Assembly (NCBI RefSeq): GCF_011316935.1
Contig: NZ_WLYS01000001.1
Location: forward strand, 124,001 to 188,000
Reading direction: 5' to 3'
From: Sphingobacterium chungjuense
GTDB lineage: Bacteria; Bacteroidota; Bacteroidia; Sphingobacteriales; Sphingobacteriaceae
DNA: 64,000 nt
Shown one piece after another: positions 8,842 through 16,681 of this stretch (position 1 is the first letter of the stretch; every line of letters starts with the position of its first letter). The position numbers and the translations under genes are program-made. Under the pieces are notes generated by a model. It had not been told where the DNA came from. It worked only from the letters and a program-made list of their open reading frames with translations, and ran no database searches.

Positions 8842-9885
8842 ATGAATTGGAAGAATATAAGAAGCATTTCGTTGGTTTATTTTTTTGTTGTGCTATCGAC
8901 TTTGTCGATGGCGCAACAAAAGCAATATCAGGTCTATGCATTGGCATTCTATAACTTGGAAAATCTGTTCGACACCGTGCAAGATACCAGCATCAATGAT
9001 GTCGAATTCACGCCGCGCGGCGCGAACCGATGGACGCCAGGAAAATACCAGAAGAAACAGCAAAATATGGCCAAAGTGCTATCCCGCTTGGGCAAAAAAT
9101 ACTGTCCGGAAGGGCCAACACTAATCGGCCTATGCGAGCTGGAAAATCACCAAGTGTTGCAAGATCTGGTAGAACAGCCGGCAATTGCCAATCGCAATTA
9201 TGGTATAGTACACCATGATTCGCCCGATCGTCGCGGGGTTGATGTGGCGCTTTTGTATAACCCCAAAATGTTCAAAGTATTGCACAGCAAAGTGCTGCCA
9301 TATCATTTGGAGCGCGTACCAGATTATACCACGCGCGATATATTGTTGGTCACCGGCGAGCTTGCGGGCGAAGAGATTCATGTATTGGTGAATCACTGGC
9401 CTTCTCGTTATGGCGGCAAATCATCGGAATTGCGCGAGCATGCGGCCGCCATCGCAAAAGCAGCCGCGGATTCGCTGTATGCGCAGCAACCGAACGCCAA
9501 GATCATCATCATGGGCGATTTGAACGATGATCCAATAGATAAAAGTGTACGCATCGTGCTGGATGCAAAAAAATACCCTGATCAAGTAAGTGAAGGTGGA
9601 TTGTACAATACCATGTGGCAACATTATGATCGTGGTGTAGGTTCACTGGGTTATCAAGGAAAATGGAACCTTTTTGATCAAATCATCGTCTCAAAACCAC
9701 TGTTATCCGAAGATCGCGCTAACCTTTCCTATTGGAAATCTGAAATCTTCAATCCAGAGTTTTTGATTACGCAAGAAGGGCGTTACAAAGGTTATCCTTT
9801 CCGTACTTTCGCAGGGAATGTATTTCAAAATGGTTATTCGGATCACTTTCCGACCTTGATTTATTTGGTAAAAGATTTAAAGTAA
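8842..9885 (+). CDS. Exported endonuclease/exonuclease/phosphatase-fold enzyme
   Basis: The 347-residue protein has a signal peptide (to about residue 24, SMAQ) and the full set of EEP motifs: AFYNLENLFD, GLCELEN with the metal-binding Glu, NHWPSR, MGDLNDDP with the Asp-x-Asn pair, and YSDHFP with the catalytic His. EEP enzymes cleave phosphodiester or phosphomonoester bonds (DNase I, exonuclease III, phosphatases). Export plus adjacency to the NUC-family nuclease suggests a second nuclease trimming products outside the cytoplasm; nucleotide or other phosphoester substrates remain possible. An AG-rich stretch (TTAGGAG) at 8827-8833, 8 bases before the ATG, overlaps the upstream stop codon and acts as a plausible ribosome site. 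Confidence 0.87.
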   Translation: MNWKNIRSISLVYFFVVLSTLSMAQQKQYQVYALAFYNLENLFDTVQDTSINDVEFTPRGANRWTPGKYQKKQQNMAKVLSRLGKKYCPEGPTLIGLCELENHQVLQDLVEQPAIANRNYGIVHHDSPDRRGVDVALLYNPKMFKVLHSKVLPYHLERVPDYTTRDILLVTGELAGEEIHVLVNHWPSRYGGKSSELREHAAAIAKAAADSLYAQQPNAKIIIMGDLNDDPIDKSVRIVLDAKKYPDQVSEGGLYNTMWQHYDRGVGSLGYQGKWNLFDQIIVSKPLLSEDRANLSYWKSEIFNPEFLITQEGRYKGYPFRTFAGNVFQNGYSDHFPTLIYLVKDLK

Positions 9886-9903
9886 TTGCGCTTAAAGCCA
9901 ACG

Positions 9904-11028
9904 ATGCTACGACACCTTTATATCCTATTTGTATTAAGCACTTTGTTTGCTTGCCAAAAGGCGACAGACGAGGTGCTTCCTGCGACGCGGACGGTGATGG
10001 TTTATATGGCCGCCAACAATTCGTTGGCAGCCGATGCTTATAATAACTTGAATCAGATGGAAGCGGGTTTTACAGGTATTGATGGCGAAATGATTGTATA
10101 TGCACGCATCTTTGGGCAGCAGCCCAAGGTCTATCAGATCGTGCATGATACCAGCGCCGAGATCAAGAGCCGTGTGCTAAAAACCTACGCAGATCACGAT
10201 TCTTCTGATCCGGATATTATGCGCAAGGTATTTGCCGATATGGAAAGCCTGGCACCTGCGCATTCTTACGGCGCGATCCTTTGGTCGCACGCCACGAATT
10301 GGGCGCCTGCCGAGCTGCCGCGCAAAGCGACCATTGTGACCCGATCTTTTGGCGACGACAATTTCCGCAGCATGGATGTGCAAACTTTGAAGAAAGCTTT
10401 GCCCAACAATCTGGATTTCTTGATTTTTGATGCCTGTTCTATGGCTTCCGTCGAAGTGCTGTACGAGTTGCGGCATATTGCGCCATATATTCTGGCTTCG
10501 CCAACCGAAGTACTCAGTGTAGGCATGCCTTATCACGAGATCAACCACATGTTGTATTATCCTGATGTCAAATTCGGATTGCAGGAGATTGCACGCAGCT
10601 ACATCGGCTATTATAAGCAGAAATCGGGTTTGGAGCAGTCGGCCACATTTTCTCTGATCGATACCCAAGCGCTTCCAGCCTTGGCAGGAGTGACCAAAGA
10701 AATAGTATTGCAATACCCAAATCTACGTTTCAGCCGCAACGGCGTGCAGCGATTGGATTTGGATCGCAGTAGTCCTGTGGTGGCATTCGATTTTCTAGAT
10801 ATGTTCCAACAACAGCCAATACCAGCCTTTGATTTATCAAAATTAGAAGCCGCCATCAATCGGGCTGTCTTGTACAAAGCACATACTCAAAACTTCCTCG
10901 GACAACCTATTCGTGCATTTTCCGGCTTGTCCACCTATATTCCAGTTGCCGAAGAAGCGCATCTTTTTCCGTTCTACTCGAGTTTAGAATGGGTCGGCGC
11001 AGCAGGTTATCAGCAGCTGTTGAAGTAG
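9904..11028 (+). CDS. Clostripain-family (C11) cysteine peptidase lipoprotein
   Basis: I place the start at the ATG 9904 rather than the in-frame TTG at 9886, because the lipoprotein signal MLRHLYILFVLSTLFAC begins there. The 374-residue protein has the C11 opening VMVYMAANNSLAADAYNNLNQME, the catalytic His block LWSHATNW and the catalytic Cys block IFDACSMASVEVLYELR. C11 peptidases are Ca-dependent, cleave after Arg/Lys and often mature by self-cleavage. In Bacteroidota they commonly close TonB/exported-protein operons. Here it may process locus proteins or degrade protein that coats extracellular DNA; both ideas are inference. It is the last gene of the run. Confidence 0.85.
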   Translation: MLRHLYILFVLSTLFACQKATDEVLPATRTVMVYMAANNSLAADAYNNLNQMEAGFTGIDGEMIVYARIFGQQPKVYQIVHDTSAEIKSRVLKTYADHDSSDPDIMRKVFADMESLAPAHSYGAILWSHATNWAPAELPRKATIVTRSFGDDNFRSMDVQTLKKALPNNLDFLIFDACSMASVEVLYELRHIAPYILASPTEVLSVGMPYHEINHMLYYPDVKFGLQEIARSYIGYYKQKSGLEQSATFSLIDTQALPALAGVTKEIVLQYPNLRFSRNGVQRLDLDRSSPVVAFDFLDMFQQQPIPAFDLSKLEAAINRAVLYKAHTQNFLGQPIRAFSGLSTYIPVAEEAHLFPFYSSLEWVGAAGYQQLLK

Positions 11029-11351
11029 CGGTATTTATCTTAGCTCACAGGTCTGATTGCTTACGGATAGCTGGTAGCACATGCTTTAGTAAAAGTAAAA
11101 TAGAAAATGGCAATTTCCCGCGCCAATTGCCATAATTACTTCCGGTAAACACTACCGTAAGGTTGTAGCCCATTAATCATATTTGTAAATACCACAAATA
11201 ACACTAACCGGCGCAAACTAAATTTATAAATTCACTAAACTTCTACATTTTAAAACCACTAATTTCTATTAAGGAAAATAATATTCGCTATATTTACAAT
11301 AGCAGTGAGGCGTTTAAAAAAGAAACGCTACCTCACTTTTAAAATGCTGTT
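11029..11351. other. Intergenic region after the nuclease/TonB locus
   Basis: The region holds an 8-bp inverted repeat TGGCAATT / AATTGCCA (11108-11132), which may end the upstream operon, a near-consensus -7 element TATATTTA (11289-11296), and the hairpin listed at 11304. No open frame with coding character is visible. Confidence 0.45.
11304..11337 (+). promoter_or_regulatory. Leader hairpin before the hydrolase gene
   Basis: AGTGAGG-CGTTT pairs with AAACG-(CTA)-CCTCACT, a 12-bp stem with one 3-base bulge, followed by TTTT. It ends 14 bases before the ATG at 11352. Given the candidate -7 element at 11289-11296, it would form the very 5' end of the mRNA. It could be a leader terminator or simply protect the end of the transcript. 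Confidence 0.35.
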
Positions 11352-12200
11352 ATGAATAAGGTTAAAACTGCACAGTTTATTGGAAAAGCAATACGTATTG
11401 TTAACAAAAAAGCCTACTACGACTTCTTATTAAATATATTCTCTACACCACCCAAAAGTAAAACTGTGCCGCCGGCTTTCAATGTCGCCTTCGATGCAAC
11501 TAGTGTAAAATTGGAAGGTTATGCTAAAGAAACCAGCTTTACTATGTACAAAAAGTTGGCTTCACGCTCGGTTATCATTTTTGCACATGGCTGGGGCGGT
11601 AGCATCCAAAACTACAAGTACTTTTTCCAGCACGCAGTTGATCGCAATATCAGCATTATCGGATATGATGCGCCAGCGCATGGTGCTTCTGCCGGGAGAA
11701 GAACACATATACTCGAATTTATAGACACGATAAAATACTGTTTAAACGAGGTGAAACATTACGAACAAATCACCGTAGTCGGGCATTCGCTAGGTGCAGC
11801 CGCAGCGACTTTGGCGATCATGGAATCTCCTGATATCAAAATAGCCAACCTGTTCGCTTTAGCGGCTCCTTCGGATCTAAGAAAGATCTTCGATGATTAT
11901 ATTACGTTGATGAATGTATCTACTAAAGATGCGTTGAAGATACATACTTATGTAAAGCAGAAAATACAACTAGACTTTGATAAAGACAATTGGCGCAAAA
12001 AATCAATTCCAGATCATTTGGCTAACATAACTCTCATACATGGTAAAGATGACGACATCATTAAGACCGATGCTATCTTGTCACTAGCGAAAGAATGGCG
12101 ATTAGACTTAGATAAAGATGTTCGCCTTTTAGACGAGGTAGGGCATTATAACATTTTAAAAAGTCCAGCAGCTATCGAAGAAGTCTTCTCGAGGATATAG
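11352..12200 (+). CDS. Alpha/beta hydrolase
   Basis: The 282-residue cytoplasmic protein has the standard elements: oxyanion-hole motif HGWGG near residue 78, nucleophile elbow GHSLGAAAA near 145, an acid residue in LIHGKDDDI near 233, and the catalytic His in EVGHYNIL near 264. No signal peptide is present. Substrate cannot be told; esterase or lipase-like acyl hydrolase is the general class. It converges on the AraC-type gene with only 9 bases between stops. Confidence 0.85.
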   Translation: MNKVKTAQFIGKAIRIVNKKAYYDFLLNIFSTPPKSKTVPPAFNVAFDATSVKLEGYAKETSFTMYKKLASRSVIIFAHGWGGSIQNYKYFFQHAVDRNISIIGYDAPAHGASAGRRTHILEFIDTIKYCLNEVKHYEQITVVGHSLGAAAATLAIMESPDIKIANLFALAAPSDLRKIFDDYITLMNVSTKDALKIHTYVKQKIQLDFDKDNWRKKSIPDHLANITLIHGKDDDIIKTDAILSLAKEWRLDLDKDVRLLDEVGHYNILKSPAAIEEVFSRI

Positions 12201-12209
12201 TAGCGCAAA

Positions 12210-13061
12210 TTAGTGTTGTCTAAAAAATGTAGGGGTTAGATTTGTTTGGCTCTTAAAGAAATTTGAAAAATAAGCGTGGTCTACAAATCCCAGTTCAAAA
12301 GCGATCTCTTTAATGGATAGATCCGAAGCCTGTAATAGGCGTTTTGCCTCGAGCAAGATTCGTTGTTGAATCAGTTGCGTAGCAGATACGTGGAGACTTT
12401 TCTTGCAAAGGACATTGAGATAATTAGCTGATATATTCAGCCGCGAGGCATAATAAGAAACCTGCTTTTCCTCTTTAAAATATAGATCGATAAGCGTCGA
12501 GAATTGAACCAATCTCGTGTCAGTTTGATAAATCTTCGCTTCTGTAAAAAGGGATTCGGCCGCCTTACTGACAATCGCTGCTATTACCGTTGCTCGCGCG
12601 CTAATAATATCCTGAAGCGAAGATGCAGCCTCCAGCTCTCGCTTAATCGCATCAAACTCATACTGCAGCAAATCAAAATTTTCTTGGGATAATGGAATGA
12701 CTGGATGTTTGATGTAATTGGAAGGTGAAAAACGTAAATACGGCGAAAACCTTTCGAAAAACAGCTTATCAATCATTAGCTGATATCCAGTCGTATCTGG
12801 CTCAATATGCCAAGTGTGCACTTGATTGGGAAAGAGAACGTGTATTTGTCGATCGGCAATAGGATATTCCTGAAAGTCGATCGTATGTACTCCGCTAGCC
12901 TGATCGAACAAAATGATGATAAAGAAATCGTGCTTATGCGGTTTAAGAATATGCCTTTCACCATGCAATTCATTATACAACAATTCCTTTTGACCAGCAG
13001 CCTGTCCATTTCTAAACTCTTGAATACCAAGTACAGGTACAGAATTATTTTCAGAATTCAT
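12210..13061 (-). CDS. AraC family transcriptional regulator
   Basis: The 283-residue protein has an N-terminal cupin-like ligand domain (LKPHKHDFFIIILF ... FPNQVHTW) and a C-terminal double helix-turn-helix (SANYLNVLCKKS ... SIKEIAFELGFVDHAYFSNFFK ... TPTFFR). This is the usual AraC/XylS layout with a small-molecule sensor. The closest same-strand genes upstream encode a fimbrillin-like lipoprotein (13220). A target cannot be assigned from position alone. Confidence 0.88.
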   Translation of the reverse strand: MNSENNSVPVLGIQEFRNGQAAGQKELLYNELHGERHILKPHKHDFFIIILFDQASGVHTIDFQEYPIADRQIHVLFPNQVHTWHIEPDTTGYQLMIDKLFFERFSPYLRFSPSNYIKHPVIPLSQENFDLLQYEFDAIKRELEAASSLQDIISARATVIAAIVSKAAESLFTEAKIYQTDTRLVQFSTLIDLYFKEEKQVSYYASRLNISANYLNVLCKKSLHVSATQLIQQRILLEAKRLLQASDLSIKEIAFELGFVDHAYFSNFFKSQTNLTPTFFRQH

Positions 13062-13219
13062 CTTTATTCGCTGTAGTACAATTGCTTATCCGCAACAATA
13101 TAAGCAAAGATCTGAAAATCAGTCTTTGCTTAAGCGGTCCGATATTGATGTCAGAATAACAAAAAAATAGTCGTATGCTGAAATTGAATATGACTATTAG
13201 ATCTGTTTGGAAATATGCT

Positions 13220-14878
13220 TTATCGTGTAACACAGCGAATAGACAAACCATAATTCATATGTCTATTTTCGATTGAAGGCGCACCTTGTGTAATGTACAT
13301 ATTATTTGCATGGTTCGCACTAGGAGATCCTAATAACCAATAAAACCCAGTATCCCCACGAAAGTTAAGGGATCCATTTGTATACAGTCGATATCCAGGA
13401 GTTGGAAATGTCAGTTTAACATTCGCATTTCTGCGACTGGTAAAAACCTTAGCTGCTGTGAAATTTGTGGCGGAATTATTCCAATTGCCTATGTTGGTAG
13501 CCACCGTAGCAGCGTATAATTCATTGACTTCTGCTACAGTGGGCAGTCTGGTCGCCGTACCTCCTCGACAAGGACTACGCGTTAATGTCCACGAAGTAGT
13601 GATGGGAGATGTATTATATCCCGAAATCGATCCCGGTTGTGTTTGTGGAGTTGCAATCCAAGAGGTGTTGTCGGTATTAGTTCCTTCTCCTATACCCCAT
13701 TGAAAATAACGTCCCACTAGATGTTCATTAGAAGAGCCAAAATTATCCGCATCGTGAGTCGGAAGTACGCCCTCATCATGTCGAAGCCAGAGTTTACCAT
13801 TGATCCTTGCAGCAGGCCTACCATCTAACGTAGTAAAGATATCGTTTGGTGTGATGTTTAGAACAAGATTGTACTTTACGCCTGGCGTTACGGTCAGATT
13901 GGTGAATGGCGTCAATGATGTCCTGATAATATCACCAATCTGTATTGACGAGATCACAAAGTTAGTCAGGCTGTTTGCTGCAGCATTGATGATGGTTGGT
14001 GTGCTCGTCACGCTCCGAGTACCTAAAGAAGCGAAGGTAACTGCTCTTGTTCCAATAGTACCCGATCTGGTCGGCAATCCCGTAGACAAAGGCACGGTAG
14101 CGCTAGGCTGATGACGAGAAAAAGACGCAGTAACTGCCGTAACGTTGTAAGCTACTGCATTCGCATTTATCGTAGTAGTAATCTGGCTCATGCGATGACG
14201 TAGTATCACGTTCAAATTATTTGTAGTGCTACCTAAAACAGTCATTTCCTGACGGAAATACATGAAATCCTGAACTCCAGTAATGGATACATTGGAGGCA
14301 GCCAACGTTTGCGTTCCACCTGTGAAAGTCACCGCGGGTGGCGCCGTGGTTGTATTGACCGAATAGGCGATAAAACTATATGTATACCCTCCGTCTAGTA
14401 GCAAAGCTGGTGCACTGGCTTCCTGACCACGAATATAATCTCGCTCGGTCACGTAACCACCATTTGCAGCGTAAACTAGCAATTTGTAAGCAACTCCCGT
14501 GGTAACTGGAGTAATCTCCGCCGCTGCACGAGTCCTATCTTTTAGGGCATCTCCCGAAAACAACTCTCCATTTAACGTATCATCACGCCTCTCAGGGATA
14601 AGCTCTGCTGTCAAAAAAAGATCCTCATCCAATTGTATTTCTTCCCCGCGCTGTATCCGTGATCTGGCATACGGATCTGTCAGATAAGGTGTGGCAGCAC
14701 GACTTAGATCAGAAACTTCTTCATAAATAGCATCGGTAAGCGAAACTCTCACTTCGATCTTTTCACCATGACCGGCCATCGGATCCGATTTTTGACTACA
14801 AGACTGCGCAATATTAATCAGTAGACCTAGCGCAAGAAGTTTAAAAATATTCGTTGTTTTTTGGATAGATGTATACAT
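13220..14878 (-). CDS. Fimbrillin-like lipoprotein with FISUMP domain
   Basis: I start at the ATG 14878, seven codons inside the longest frame, so that the lipoprotein signal ending in IAQSC is N-terminal. The 552-residue protein has a fimbrillin-like N-terminal half (TRAAAEITPVTTGVAYKLLVYAANGGYV) and, from about 370 onward, a Fibrobacter succinogenes major paralogous (FISUMP) domain: FQWGIGEG ... TRLPTVAEVNELY ... GFYWLLGS ... GLSIRCV. FISUMP domains have a C-type-lectin-like fold and occur on surface proteins. The product is paralogous to the 27815 gene. A role in adhesion or surface fibres is inferred. Confidence 0.78.
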   Translation of the reverse strand: MYTSIQKTTNIFKLLALGLLINIAQSCSQKSDPMAGHGEKIEVRVSLTDAIYEEVSDLSRAATPYLTDPYARSRIQRGEEIQLDEDLFLTAELIPERRDDTLNGELFSGDALKDRTRAAAEITPVTTGVAYKLLVYAANGGYVTERDYIRGQEASAPALLLDGGYTYSFIAYSVNTTTAPPAVTFTGGTQTLAASNVSITGVQDFMYFRQEMTVLGSTTNNLNVILRHRMSQITTTINANAVAYNVTAVTASFSRHQPSATVPLSTGLPTRSGTIGTRAVTFASLGTRSVTSTPTIINAAANSLTNFVISSIQIGDIIRTSLTPFTNLTVTPGVKYNLVLNITPNDIFTTLDGRPAARINGKLWLRHDEGVLPTHDADNFGSSNEHLVGRYFQWGIGEGTNTDNTSWIATPQTQPGSISGYNTSPITTSWTLTRSPCRGGTATRLPTVAEVNELYAATVATNIGNWNNSATNFTAAKVFTSRRNANVKLTFPTPGYRLYTNGSLNFRGDTGFYWLLGSPSANHANNMYITQGAPSIENRHMNYGLSIRCVTR

Positions 14879-15244
14879 GGCATAAGTTTTAAAACACACG
14901 ATTTAATTATACATAAGATAGAAGAAGACCATCATAGCAGACTCGTATAAATAATTAATTTAATACTAGGGAGATCTTTTCTAAGCAGACATCCCATGTC
15001 GGTTAATAAGTTTTTTTAAACGAAAGTAAAGAATACGAAGTGAGGTTATAAATCAATTTATTTTACTTGTAAACAAAAAACAACAAGCTGATTTTCTTTG
15101 CAGCAGAATACCTATCAATTCATGCGAATCGATGCAATCTCCCTATTCTTAAATCTGAAATGATAAATTGCACAAGTGATGGAATGATTTTTACACAGCG
15201 CTCAGGTCAGGAACACATACCTTTGTAAAATAGATTTACAGCAT
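14879..15244. other. Divergent intergenic region
   Basis: This 366-base AT-rich region separates the fimbrillin-like gene (minus) from the amidohydrolase (plus). I find one -7 element for the plus strand (15218-15225) and no coding frame. Confidence 0.4.
15218..15225 (+). promoter_or_regulatory. Candidate -7 element for the amidohydrolase
   Basis: TACCTTTG matches TAnnTTTG and lies 19 bases before the ATG at 15245. No clear TTTG is at the -33 position. Confidence 0.4.
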
Positions 15245-16591
15245 ATGAAACTCACCGATATATCACGCATGGACTTTTTAAAAAAATCTGGTTTAGGACT
15301 GATGGGTATGGTCGCTACGCAAGGTTTGTCTGGGCCTGCTGCCGTGATAGACCCTACTAACGCAATCATATTAAAAGAAGCCAATAAAAGTAGCTATACG
15401 CTAAAAAATGTCTTATTAGAAACTGGTTTCGCATATCAGGATGAAGAAGTCATTCGTACTAAAACGGACTTATTTTGCGTGACCATCAGCGATGGTAAAA
15501 TATCGCACGTTGCTGCTAATAAACCCAATGACTTGAATGCCATAGATGCTAAAGGATTGCTGATGCTGCCAGCTTTCAAGGATATGCATATTCATTTGGA
15601 CAAGACCTTCTATGGTGGCGAGTGGCAAGCAGTTCGCAAAAGAACAGGCGGTGTAAAAGGCATGATCGCCTTGGAGCAGCAAATCTTACCGGAGATGTTA
15701 GCGACATCGACACAGCGTGCCGAAAAGCTGATTGAACTGCTCCAATCACAGGGTACTTCCTTTGCACGAAGTCATGTAAATATCGAGCCAACTTCTAAAT
15801 TACAGTCGCTCATCAACCTGCAAAAAGCGTTGGAAAACAAAGCGAGTGGTTTCGGAGCGGAATTGGTGGCATTTCCCCAACACGGCGTTTTCTATACGGA
15901 CTCAGTTTCTTACATGAAGGAAGCTGCGCAGATGGATATTGACTTTATCGGTGGTGTTGATCCTTATTCACTTGACGGCGCCATTGAAAAAACAATGGAT
16001 TTTACGGTGCAGCTTGCCTTGGATAATGGCAAAGGCATTGATATACACTTACACGAATCGGGCGAATCGGGATTGAAAACCGTAGAATACCTGATCCAAA
16101 AAGTAAATGAGAATCCAATCTTAAAAAATAAAACTTATCTGAGCCACTGCTTTGTATTGGCCAACCTAGAACCTACAAAGCAAGAAGCTATTGCAGAGCA
16201 GCTCAGTGCAGCAGGGATAGGTATAGTATCAACCATTCCTTTCGGCAAATTAATGATGCCGATCCCAACATTATATAAGCACAACGTCACGGTATTAACC
16301 GGCAATGACAGCATTATCGACCATTGGAATACGTTTGGAAGCGGCAGCGTCTTGCAAAAAGCCAATGTAATGGCTCAGCTTTACGGCTATTCGACCGAGT
16401 TTTTATTATCTCGAAGTTTGAAGCTGGCAACAGCTAACCTACTTCCACTAGATGACAATGGTGCACAACAGTGGCCGAAAGCAGGCGATACAGCCAATAT
16501 GGTGCTCATTGATGCGAGTTGTTCTGCAGAAGCAGTTTCCCGCATCTCTCCGGTAAAGTCTTTGATCCATCATGGCAATGTATTGTATTAG
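15245..16591 (+). CDS. Amidohydrolase, cytosine-deaminase-like
   Basis: The 448-residue protein has the metal-dependent amidohydrolase signature: HIH in DMHIHLDKTFYGG near residue 117, a later metal His in IHLHESGESG, another in YLSHCF, and the catalytic Asp in TGNDSI. The HIHLDK form is typical of the bacterial cytosine deaminase subgroup. The N-terminus ISRMDFLKKSGLGLMGM resembles a Tat signal in which the second Arg is Met, so export is uncertain; an internal ATG at 15269 would remove the first eight residues. It converges with the TonB receptor at 16682. Substrate is not certain. Confidence 0.82.
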   Translation: MKLTDISRMDFLKKSGLGLMGMVATQGLSGPAAVIDPTNAIILKEANKSSYTLKNVLLETGFAYQDEEVIRTKTDLFCVTISDGKISHVAANKPNDLNAIDAKGLLMLPAFKDMHIHLDKTFYGGEWQAVRKRTGGVKGMIALEQQILPEMLATSTQRAEKLIELLQSQGTSFARSHVNIEPTSKLQSLINLQKALENKASGFGAELVAFPQHGVFYTDSVSYMKEAAQMDIDFIGGVDPYSLDGAIEKTMDFTVQLALDNGKGIDIHLHESGESGLKTVEYLIQKVNENPILKNKTYLSHCFVLANLEPTKQEAIAEQLSAAGIGIVSTIPFGKLMMPIPTLYKHNVTVLTGNDSIIDHWNTFGSGSVLQKANVMAQLYGYSTEFLLSRSLKLATANLLPLDDNGAQQWPKAGDTANMVLIDASCSAEAVSRISPVKSLIHHGNVLY

Positions 16592-16650
16592 TCAGAATTT
16601 ACATGATTAGATAATGAACTGATCAAGTACTTTAGTGAAAGTCTTGATCA

Positions 16651-16676
16651 AGAAGGCTATATCTGTATAGCCTTCT
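16651..16676. terminator. Hairpin between convergent amidohydrolase and TonB receptor
   Basis: A perfect 11-bp stem AGAAGGCTATA / TATAGCCTTCT has a 4-base loop TCTG. A second inverted repeat TGATCAAG / CTTGATCA (16620-16650) precedes it. It can serve either strand; the T tracts are weak. Confidence 0.5.
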
Positions 16677-16681
16677 CCGTA

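Noticed and set aside
13220..14878. A diversity-generating retroelement linked to the FISUMP domains
   Set aside because: No reverse transcriptase motif or template/variable repeat pair is visible in the window.
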